In this document: piece after piece, positions 31,811-42,076 of the stretch
How the letters are laid out: the number at the start of each line of letters is the position of its first letter
Numbering within the stretch: position 1 is the first letter of the stretch
Program-made: the position numbers and the translations under genes
The notes under the pieces: model-generated
What the model saw: only the letters and a program-made list of their open reading frames with translations
Database searches by the model: none
Told to the model about the DNA's origin: nothing
Assembly: GCF_020283565.1 (NCBI RefSeq)
Contig: NC_060060.1
Coordinates: 7,502,001 to 7,566,000 of the forward strand
Reading direction: 5' to 3'
Source of the DNA: Trifolium pratense
Lineage: Eukaryota > Streptophyta > Magnoliopsida > Fabales > Fabaceae
Length of the DNA: 64,000 nt

Positions 31811-33200
31811 ATTTCCTAAATTATTAGTTTAATATAATTCTATATAATTCTCTCTTTTATCCTATGGTTCAAGATTTAGTGGGATTGGTGAACTTGAGAC
31901 AACTATAAGCAACTTTTCTAATGGGCTTAGTAAATTTGTGGACGAGATTTTCTTTTGTGTCTCTATCTTTTTCTTGCATGTCTTATAATTTTATTAAAAT
32001 ATTTTTGTCCGTTATTAAGGTAACGGGTTAAATCCGTACTAAGGTATCGGATGGGTAAAACTTCTTTAATTTTGGATTGATTTAGATCCTGCAGATGACC
32101 ATTTGACAGAAAAATAGAACAAAGCACAATATTTTAACAGACAAGAATATTGCAACATAAATTATTATCACACATGATATAAATATTATTAAACATAAAT
32201 TCATTACATTAAACAATAAACTTTATAACATAAAGAAAATTGCATACGAAAGAAATACAAAAATTACATCGACTAAAAACAACAATATGCATCATTCATA
32301 TTATTCATATTATTAGAGTACATCAATCAAAATCATTATTTATTGAAGTTTGCTAAAAATTAAAAACGACGAATCTGCAAACAAGCTCATATGAGTTAAT
32401 AGCATAAAACGGCCTAATGTCTAAAAATGGGACAAAGTCTACAATTTATATGACAAAATTCAAATGCTCTGAATAGTCATGTCTCCAGATCTACAACGTT
32501 GATGTCTCTAAAGTCACTGAATCTGCTTTGAATTTTGATCGAAGCAAATCTGTAAATTCTGAACAAAACTAACACTGTACAAAGACGGGAAATAAAAAAT
32601 AATGTACCAAGACGAAAAATCCAAAAACAAACAACTACGCACAGAGACGAGAAGAAGAAAAAAATTAGGGTTGTCATATTGCATAAGCATACATATCTCT
32701 TGTATTATAACCTTGTATACACAAGCAAACCCTAAACCTAATTTTTTTTCCCTCCACTTTTATCTTGCAATTTTTATTAAAAAATAATACAATTTTGTCT
32801 TGACTATGATGCGAACCCACGACCCTTCAATACAAGACAATATTTTCAACCACTACGGCAAGTATACTAATTGTAATTAAAATTATGTGCAATAATTGAT
32901 AAGCACCACCGATTTTCATAGGAAAGATTTCATACAACAATTAAACACCATCAAATTACATTGCACAGTTTAAACAATTAAAAACCGATAATTAGAAATC
33001 TAGCAAATCATCGTATCATACATTTTCTTAGTGTTTTATTTTTCGAAAAAATTTACATTTTTTATCCTAATTCAATATTTTTTACTAATTAACTAAACAT
33101 GTTAACCATTTTCTTAGTTTTTTTACGAAAATAAAAAAATCATTGGACTTAAAAGTTACTTTTTTAAACTAAACATGCTAAGAAAAATATACTTTTTTTA
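31811..33200. other. AT-rich spacer with a SINE-like piece
   Basis: No gene. On the minus strand about 32805-32875 reads CGTAGTGGTTGAAAA … GTCGTGGGTTCGCATC, resembling pol III boxes A and B of a tRNA-derived SINE. The rest shows nothing recognisable. Confidence 0.4.
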
Positions 33201-35048
33201 TGTAACATCCCGAATTTTCATCCAAGATATTTGTGAAAAATCTTATTTAGTTAGAAAATGTGCCGCTATTTTTTTATATATAAATAAAATGGTTACAAAG
33301 ATATTTGAAGTGAAATTCAGAGAGATATAAACTTAATTAAAAATGAATTATTGTTTGAAAATTTCCAGCGGAAGAAAATACAACAAAGAACTATTTATTA
33401 CATAAAATTCACAAATTACAAAACCCATTTTTTCCCCGTTCGTACGCGCTTCAAGCATCACATTCAATCGTGGCTTTCTCCTTGAGTACCTAAAATGTTG
33501 GTTGTAAAGGTTCAATTTCGTTATCCACATTGAATCATACTCACCACAAGAAAATGTTACGAAACAATAACAAAACACTTCACCTTATAAAAAATATAAT
33601 TATTAGTTTACTATAAAAACATTTTTCTCTTATCATATGGAATGCAATGCGACTAAGACAACCCTGTATGAAATACTAATGATCCGGATAGTAAATCTCA
33701 TACCAATGAGAAAACCAGCCACACAGACTAAAAGTAACCAACTACAAAGGCTAAAAGTAAAACTAGCCACAAAGGCTCAAGCCACACAGGCTAAAAATAA
33801 ATCAGCCACACGGGCTAAAAGTAAATCAAGCCTCAAAGGCTACCTATAGAAACACTGCTATACACATCCTACATGATGAATGAAACTCCACTTCCTTAAC
33901 AAGATCAACCTGACCTGCGACCTACTTAGTGATGCCTATACTTTTAATGTAAGTCTATTGTATTCACCACGACATCAAGTATTCCACATTGATTCTATAC
34001 ATTATGAACATGCAAGTACACATGATAATCACATTGTAAACAAAATTATAGTTCACAAAATTAACCAAACATAGGTATGGATTAAAAACATATTTCCAAT
34101 TATTTATTTATGGTTTTATATATAGAGTTAATTTCTTTGGTTCATTTTAAGTGACAAAGGTTTTATTATCATTCCACAACAAATTCCTATGTAGCACTAT
34201 GTAACATGAATGTATGGGGGAAAAAGCCCTTACCTCAAGCGCTTTTCTATTCTGACACGAAAGTCGTTGACGCTTTAGAGTCATCACACATTTGAACGGT
34301 TCAAAGCTCTTCCTTTTTCAAAGCTCTTTCTTTTATGGTTACACAAAATTGGAGTATAATTGGAGAGGTTGATAATAGTACTTTTAAGACAAAGACACAA
34401 TCTCAAAACATCACATAGCGATGAAGTAGGTCGATGGAGAATAAAATATATGGAGTTGAGTCATATGAGGTGAGTGATGGAATGGCGTGAGTTTTCTAAT
34501 AGAGAGACTTGATATCTTCCTCAATATATGTGGCAGAGTAATGAGCTAATAGAATAGTCTAGATTAAATAGAATAATGGTAGTTTAAGAGAAATTACTAT
34601 AGCTTAATTGCCTTGACCTTATATAAGGAATGGAAAATAAAAAGGTATGAATTTGGTCTCATCAAGAGAGTAGGAGAATGGTAGTTTAAGAGAAATTTAA
34701 GAGAAATTACTATAGCTTAATGACGTAATAATTAGTATTCACAACTTAAGAAAGTAATTAAGGTGCTAATGAATGATCATGGTTGGCCAATATTCCATAA
34801 CTGATACATTGGATCTACGTGTGACATATTTTGAATACTATGTAAGGCAAGGCTTTCAATCTTAAGACTAGCTAGCGTGGACTATTCAACCTTAAGGTAG
34901 CCAAAGTTGATTTGATTATTTCACAATTCAATACTAAAATACTAAAATAATTAAAGAATACAAAATAATTAATATTGATATTACCATAGAATTTATTTAT
35001 CAAATAATAAATCAATAAAGTGCATATATAAAATATTGGGGCGTTACA
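33201..35048. mobile_element. solo LTR, 1848 bp
   Basis: TGTAACATCCCG … GGGGCGTTACA with a perfect 5-bp duplication TTTTA on both sides (33196-33200 and 35049-35053). No coding sequence. It contains a hairpin array (33717-33841). Probably gypsy, by the style of its ends. Confidence 0.8.
33717..33841. repeat. array of AGCC-N5-GGCT hairpins
   Basis: Perfect units: 33765-33777, 33780-33792, 33804-33816 and 33829-33841, separated by AAAARTAAATC-type linkers. Two degraded units precede them (33717 and about 33738). Confidence 0.75.
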
Positions 35049-35274
35049 TTTTATGTCTTTCTGAACTTAAAAGTTTGTTCATGTTGAGGAGTATGGTTGA
35101 TCGTATTACTGCAAATATATATTAAGGTGATATTTATGCAAATAGTAATTGACTCCAGGTATATATCAACGTGACTATATTATTAATTACGAAAAAAATC
35201 ACTGATTCACATTTGTTTCTTTTACTAACAATGTATCCTAACCTTTCCGGATCAAAGAAGATTGTTTTATGAAT

Positions 35275-36096
35275 AGGTTTTGGGTATTGGCGATGGAGAA
35301 ATTGAAGATGACAACGACGATGATTTAGAACTTGACATTCCATCAAATTTATTGATTCCAAATTTAGGTGATCCTCTTACTTCTATCGTTGAAAGCACAT
35401 ATCCTCAACTTTTACAAAACATGAACGATATAACGTGTTTCCAAAATAGAGCTATATTAGCTCCTAAAAATTCAATAGTCGACACAATAAATGATTATAT
35501 GTTCCTGGTGAAGAAAAAACATATTTGAGTTATGATACTCCACTCGTACATAATGTAGATGGTCAAACAGTGGATGATGTTCATACTCCCGAATTTTTTA
35601 ACACGATTTCTATGTCGGGACTCCCAAATCACAAATTGAGACTTAAAGTTGGAGTTCTTGTTATGCTATTAAGGAATTTGAATAAAAAATTAGGATTATG
35701 CAACGGAACAAGACTTATTATTACAAGATTGAGAAAACGTGCTCTTGAAGGAAAAATTATTTCAGGAAGTAATATTGGTGATCAGGTTTTCATACCTAGA
35801 TTTTCTCTGACACCATCTGACGTATGAATTCCTTTAAATTTCAACGGAGACAATTTTCTTTAATGATTTCTTTTGTGATGACTATTAATAAGAGTCAGGG
35901 ACAATCTTTAAAGCATGTTGGGATATATTTTCTGTCAGCGGTGTTTTCACATGATCAGCTGTATGTTGCGATTTCAAGAGTTACTTCTAGAGAATGATTA
36001 AAAATATTGATCATCGACGATGACGATGAAGATACGGCTAAGACTTCGAATGTAGTTTATCAGGAAGTCTTCCGTAATATACCTTCCTTTGTATGA
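35275..36096 (+). pseudogene. Helitron helicase (Pif1-like) C-terminal remnant
   Basis: Broken frames contain helicase C-terminal motifs: [34 protein letters not shown] and [12 protein letters not shown]. There is a frameshift near 35500 and stops at 35825 and 35997. The N-terminal Rep part is absent. The SIRE element inserted 17 bp downstream. Confidence 0.8.
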
Positions 36097-36113
36097 ATAT
36101 TTATACAAAATTA

Positions 36114-37176
36114 TGTTGGAACAAAATTGATTTAAAAATATTTGCCCCTAAATCTTTTAAGGTTTTGATGATAACAAAGTATTAATATACAATTGGAAGT
36201 ACTAAAAATTTATTTTAAGTGTGCAGAACTTAGTTACAGACAAGCTCTGAAGAAAGCTAAGAAGTTAAGTTCTCAGAAGTTCGCAAGAACTCAGAAGATA
36301 AGTATCTTCAGAAGTTACATGCGTCAGAGGATGAAGACATCAGAACTTGCTAAAGTCTGAAGTGAATCAAACTCTGATGTATATCTTGGATTGTGTGAAG
36401 ATTCAAATTTGAAGGTCAACTCTCTTACCAATGAAGAAAATGACCTCTCAACCTTGATCAGAACAGCTACTTACATTTTGTCTGTCCACAATGGAGAACG
36501 TGGGTTATCAGACTTCTTAGCTGAATAAGGAAAGTCTTCTCTGCACATGGTCAAAGTTACTGAAACTCTTACTCTGTTTTGGAAACGACCAAACTGCATC
36601 AAGACAACTTGCTTGAAGACAAAAGGTTATCTTCAACAACGGTCATCTTTGCAACGACTCTTTCTTAGTCCTATATATACTAGAAGAATTAGTTTGCAAG
36701 AAATGATCAATCATTACACGCGCTCAACAATTTCACATTTGCGAATACAAGCTCTGAACCTCTGAACTAGTGTTTTTAACTCTTAGTCCAAATACTGTGT
36801 AGTTTTATATACTCATTGTATTTGATCTTTAAGGTTCTCTTAAGTGCAGTTGTATTCAATCAACGAACTTTATTTAATTTGTAAGTTTGAGAAGTCTTAA
36901 GCATTGTGGTGAAGTCTCTTGCTTGTGTGCTTGAGCAATTGTAATCTTGTGTGATTATAGTGAAATCCCTTCGAAGTGCAAGGGGACTGGACTACTCTCG
37001 TTTTGTGAGAGGAACCAGTATAATTTGCTTGTGTGCTTTCTCTCTCTCTGATCTTGTTATTATTTGTGTTGTTTATCCGCTGCTAAAGTAGTTAAGTTAA
37101 GAACTTTGAAAAAGTTTTAACTTGGCTAAAACACAATTCAACCCCCCCCCCCCCTTCTTCTGTTTTCACACCTTCA
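36114..37176 (+). repeat. SIRE 5' LTR
   Basis: TGTTGGAACA…CACCTTCA, 1063 bp. TATA-like TATATATA at 36672-36679. A run of about 13-14 C lies near the 3' end. Confidence 0.9.
36672..36679 (+). promoter_or_regulatory. SIRE LTR TATA box
   Basis: TATATATA in CCTATATATACTAG, conserved in the 3' LTR (54298-54305). The likely start of the genomic RNA is about 30 bp downstream. Confidence 0.6.
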
Positions 37177-37177
37177 A

Positions 37178-37190
37178 TTGTTATCAGAGC
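37178..37190 (+). other. SIRE primer binding site
   Basis: TTGTTATCAGAGC, one mismatch from the tRNA-iMet type TGGTATCAGAGC, directly after the LTR. Confidence 0.65.
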
Positions 37191-37245
37191 TCTGGTCTGT
37201 TACTTTCACTTAACAGTGAGACAGTAAAGATCTTGTGAAAACATT

Positions 37246-37705
37246 ATATCTGGAGGAGACGAAAGTACTAGAACTGGTGAAAGCAGTAGAGGAGATGCCT
37301 TTGGTCATGACTATTTGACTAATGAATCATATGAACATAGTGGCAATAGAAAAGCCCCTATATTCAATGGTGATGCTTCATTATTTGAATGGTGGAAGGA
37401 AAGACTTTATAGTAATATCACTGCTATTGATCATGAGTTGTGGGATTTGGTTGAGTTGAGAGTAACTTTCGAAAACTTGAATGAACATGGAAGGTTGTCC
37501 ATTGAGCACAGAAAGTTACTCACACCAGCTAACCTAAAAACCTATACTAAGCATCACAGAGTAAAGGATATTGTTGTTGGTGCTATAAGGCATGAGGACT
37601 ATGTCAGATTTGAGAACAAATCCTCTGCTAAATCTATTTTTGATTCTATGTGCGCAACTTATGATGGCAATGAGAAAGTTCAAGAGGCTAAGGCTAGTCT
37701 CTTGA
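37246..37705 (+). pseudogene. SIRE gag, 5' part
   Basis: The frame is open from about 37246 (ATA where an ATG would be expected before SGGDES…) to the insertion at 37706. It includes KAPIFNGDASLFEWWKERL, the N-terminal Gag region of copia elements. Removing the solo LTR and one CTTGA restores the same frame at 40161. No in-frame ATG precedes it, so initiation is probably lost. Confidence 0.8.
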
Positions 37706-38462
37706 TGTAACGACCCAAATTTATTATTCACTATGTAAGTGTTTAATTATTTGATGACGTGGTTTTTAAGTAAGATAGTAACATTAAGTTATTTATCGAG
37801 AGTTTTAGTTAACGCGCGAGTTAGTGAGAGTTAACGCGAGTTGGGCCAAGCTATTGGGCTTGAGGCCCAATGGGCCTTGAGGACTTGTGAGGGGGCGCCA
37901 TATGGCCTAAGAGGGAGAGAGAACATTTCATTTCTCATGTTCTTGTGAGAGTGAAGAGAGAAGGGAGAGCAAGGAGCTAGGGCAAGAGCTTGGAGGAGAG
38001 ATTCGAGGAGCAATCGTCGAGCTTTCGTCGGATCTAAGGTAAGAGAGTAGATTTCATATTCGTGGGTGATACGAGGAAGGGGAGAATTTCGATTTCTCCT
38101 CACCCGAACTTCCTCCACCCCATTTTCGTTTTAGTTGTGAATGGATTTTCTTAATGGAAATCGATTCTAAGGTTCATAACATGTTTAATATGCTCTTATC
38201 ATGATGTATGAACGAATTTAATGGTTAAAAACGTAGTTTATGAATGATTAAACTCAAGAACTTTGTGTTCTTGAGAGTTTTGAGTAAAAGTGTTAAATCT
38301 TTACTTTTTCTTAGTAAAAACAGTAGATCGGTGAAATGAACCGTCCTTTTGTGTTTAGATATGTTTGTTTCACTTGAATACAAACTCATTTGGGGTTTAT
38401 AACATGAAAAATGGGATTTTTGGGTGATTTGAAGTGAAAATCGCATGTTTTGAGCATTCCTG

Positions 38463-38602
38463 ACAGGAGGCCTTCGCTACGGCTCGCTACAGCTCGCCAC
38501 GAGCATGACTTCCACTGGTGTGGTCCGCTACGGCTCGCTAGGCCTTCGCTCAGCGAACAGGGCAGGTTTGCTGAAGCTCGCTAAGCCCTCGCTCAGCGAA
38601 CA
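38463..38602. repeat. GC-rich CTTCGCT/AGCGAA repeats in the solo LTR
   Basis: Repeated GCTACGGCTCGCTA and palindromes TTCGCTCAGCGAA (38545-38557) and TCGCTCAGCGA (38589-38599), in an otherwise AT-rich LTR. Confidence 0.75.
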
Positions 38603-38800
38603 GCACTGTGACAGCAACTTTTTGATAATTGTTTTAAGTGCATTTTGACACTTGTAACATGTGATTAGGGTATTCTAACATACAATTAGGTGTTTATAAC
38701 CATGATTAATTGTATTGTGATGATAATTGTTGATTATATGTGTGGAATATAATTGTTGTTGATTGTGTTGATGATGTTTGTTTAAATATCAAAGAAGTAT

Positions 38801-39116
38801 ATTAAGGTGTTAACCAACTTAATAAAGAAGGATATTAGGATTATGTGATTCTAATAAAGAAGGATATCGAATTATGTTATTCGATAAAGACGTATATTAA
38901 GGTATAGTGTTATCTTAATAAAGACGAAATGTTGGATAGTGTTCCACATTTATAAATGACGAGCTTAATGCTAAATGTGATTGTTGATGTGAGAATATTC
39001 ATGAAAACATACATGCATTCATGAATTATATTAGGGATATTGGATATTCCAATAAAGAAGGATATCGGATTATATTTATCCGATAAAGAAGGATATTAGA
39101 GGTGAGATACTCTAAT
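38801..39116. repeat. array of hairpin units with changing but complementary arms
   Basis: Units at 38801-38823, 38834-38855, 38866-38885, 38896-38919, 38928-38950, 39039-39053, 39064-39084 and 39095-39116. Arms: ATTAAG/CTTAAT, ATTAG/CTAAT, ATCGAA/TTCGAT, ATTAAG/CTTAAT, AATGT/ACATT, ATTGGA/TCCAAT, ATCGGAT/ATCCGAT, ATTAGAG/CTCTAAT. Most units are followed by the constant linker AAAGAAGGAT or AAAGACG. Confidence 0.85.
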
Positions 39117-39617
39117 AAAGACGATGGTACCACATGCATTAGATATGTCTAGGGGACATAGCATGAAGATTGTGGCATTAGATTGCATTAGGATATGTGT
39201 ACATTATTTGATATTTGATATGTGACACATATGTTTGCATTTATGTGATAATTGTTAAGTGACACATATTTTGCTAAGTGTGCTTATTTCTATTCGTTGA
39301 AGGGATGTTTGATTATAATGATCTAGAACTTATAATTGAATGATAGATGATGATGTATGTGTATAATGTATGATTATGCATGTTTTATGAAGAAGTGTTT
39401 AAGTACCATTTACTTACACTTGTATATTTTGAGTATGTTGTCTAACTCTCTTTTATGTGTTATGTGCTGGACCGTTGGGGGTCCAGATTCACAGGTTTTG
39501 TGGTATTCGATGTCGAGTCGTCGATGAAGCTCCGCTCTGATTGTGACACGGGAAAAAGGGTTTTATATTGTATATAAAGTCTATTGTCTAGGTTGTTTTG
39601 TATAATCAATAAATATA

Positions 39618-39960
39618 GGCTTAACTACACATTTGGTCTCTTACGTTTATTTTAGGTTTCAATTTGGTCCCTTACGTTTAAAAAGTATCAATTTGGTCCC
39701 TTACGTTTATTTTAGGTTTCAAGTTAGTCATTTCCGTTAGTTTTTTCACTAACACCGTTTGAACAGTACATGTGTCAGCGTGTCAAAGTGCCACGTGTCA
39801 GTCCACGTATGCAAATTGACTGCCACATGTGACAAAATTGACGGAAAGGACTAACTTGAAACATAAAATAAACGTAAGGGACAAAATTGATACTTTTTAA
39901 ACGTAATGGACCAAATTGAAACCTAAAATAAACGTAAGGGACTAAATGTATAGTTAAGCC
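39618..39960. mobile_element. MULE-type MITE, 343 bp
   Basis: Long terminal inverted repeats beginning GGCTTAACTACACATTTGGTC, with CCCTTACGTTTATTTTAGG repeated inside. A perfect 9-bp duplication ATAAATATA flanks it (39609-39617 and 39961-39969), pointing to Mutator-like transposition. Nested in the solo LTR, which is nested in SIRE. Confidence 0.88.
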
Positions 39961-40160
39961 ATAAATATATTATTTGATTCAAAGATTTGTATAAACAAGC
40001 ATTTTTACTAATTAACTACATTAGTATTATTTTGATTGAAGAGTGTAATGCTCGAACCATGACTTTTATAATAATAAACTTTGATTTTCCGCCGCGTATT
40101 TTGAAAAAGATTTATCATGGTAGATATTTAGTAAATAATGGGTTTGGGTGTTACACTTGA

Positions 40161-42076
40161 TAAGACAGTATGAACTCTTCACTATGCAACAAGATGAAAA
40201 TATTGAAACCATGTTCACAAGGTTTCAAACTCTTGTATCTGGTCTCAAAGTTCTGAAGAGAAGTTACTCCACCTATGACCATGTTCAGAAGATTCTAAGA
40301 AGTCTGCCTCTTGCATGGAGACCCAAAGTCACTGCAATTGAGGAAGCTCAAAATCTCAAGACTCTGAGTCTTGAGGCTCTGATAAGCAATCTCAGAAGCC
40401 ATGAGATGGTTCTGGATGCTGACTCAGAAGCTAAGAAGAAGTCCAAGTCTATGGCTTTACAGTCAACTAGGATTTCTTCCAAAGCTCTTAAGACTCAGCT
40501 TCTTGACATTGAGGAGGAATCTTCTGCAGATGGTCAAGAGGAAGAAATAGGTGAAGATGAGTTTGCCCTATTCACCAAGTTTCAACAGTGGAACAGGTTT
40601 AACAAAAAGAATTTCAGAGGTAACAATTCAAGGAACTCTGTGAGCAAGAAGGAAGATCAAAAGAACTGCTTCAACTGTAAGAAGCCAGGACACTTCATTG
40701 CTGATTGTCCAGAGATGTCTTCAAAAGACAAGAGTAAAAGGTACAACTCAAAGAAGCAACAATTCAAAAGCAAGCTGAAAAAGAGTCTGATGGCTACATT
40801 TGAGGAGCTATCATCTGAAGAGGAAGTTGAAGAGGATGAAGAGGCAAACCTAGCACTTATGGCCTCAACAGACTCAGATGTAGACTCAGATGATGAGCCA
40901 GAGTCAGATTCAGAAGTTACAGATGAGGTATTTTCTGACTGTTCTAAAACTCAACTCATAACTGCGCTTAACAAGGTGATTGAGAAACATCTCAGAATGT
41001 TAAGCAAACAAAAAGCTTTACAAGAAAAGCTTAATACTCTGAGTGAACAGGAAGGTCATTTTCAAGGTCTGTATCAAGAAACTCTGAACAGAGTGAATGA
41101 TCTTGAAAAAGGTTGTGCTGTTTGTCACAAACCCATTGATGAGCAGGAAATGGCTCTTCAACAGTTTGTGCATCTCAACCTTGGGAAGAGCAAGGCTGCA
41201 AATTTGGTTTACAATGTCATGAGACATAGAGGAGAAGGAATTGGCTATGAATATGGTAGAACATATTCAAAGCTAAAAACTTATCCCAAAAAGGTTGGAA
41301 AATCTTGGGTTTATTATGTTGTACCCCAAAGTGAAGAGGGGAAGAAGTTTGGTGCTCTGGGGAATGAGGCTGATGATTTGAGAAACTTGGAAACTGACAG
41401 CTCAGAGGAACCAAGTTCCTCAGGATCCGGAAAGAAAAGCTCAGAAGATAAAAGTTGTTCAGAATCTGAGAATATTAAATCAGATGTTCTGAATACTTCA
41501 AAATTTGTGGCTTCAACTTCTGGAACCAAAGGAACTTCAGTACCTGAAGCAAGTCAGTCTAAAAGCTCAGAAGTTTTTAAAAGAAAAAAGTCAAACTTCA
41601 AACCTCAGAGGCAACACAGAACTCAGATTATTTATGATTCTAGAGTTAGAAGATATAACCAATCAGAACAATGGATTGGTGATAGATATAAATTCTGGAA
41701 TCATAAACAATCTAAGTCTTGGAATAATAACAATTCTCAAACAAAGAAAAAATTTCAAAAAGGTTATTATTCCAAACCAAAGTCCTTCTCTAACATTCAA
41801 CAACATAGCAAGCATTTAAGGACTAACAAATATGGACCCAGAAGCAAATGGGTACCAAAAGCTGAAATCATGTATCATTCAGATTTACCAACTAGGAAAG
41901 GCTATGTCCTACCTAGAATGTGGAAACAAGTCCAATGCAGAGGAAGAAAAACATATGTCTTAGACAAATGGCTTACAGGTTCTCAAGCCTGCAATCAAAA
42001 CTTGAGAAATGAAGAAGAAGAGTACTGGGATGAATTTATCATTAACTGTGATGAAGAGTTTTACCGCAATGATTAA
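40161..42076 (+). CDS. SIRE gag, main part
   Basis: About 640 codons continuing the frame broken at 37705. Gag core ([26 protein letters not shown] … [18 protein letters not shown]). CCHC zinc knuckle [15 protein letters not shown]. Then acidic ([16 protein letters not shown]) and serine-rich stretches. It closes with TAA at 42074-42076; pol begins in another frame almost at once (the pol frame is open only from 42073). Confidence 0.88.

Larger units (their letters stand above)
37706..40155. mobile_element. solo LTR inserted in SIRE gag, 2450 bp
   Basis: TGTAACGACCC … TTGGGTGTTACA, target duplication CTTGA (37701-37705 and 40156-40160). It contains GC-rich repeats (38460-38600), a hairpin array (38801-39116) and a MULE-type MITE (39618-39960). 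No coding sequence. Its ends resemble the solo LTR at 33201. Confidence 0.88.

Noticed and set aside
35134..35361. minus-strand ORF opposite the Helitron helicase remnant
   Set aside because: Antisense shadow of the helicase frame; no motif.
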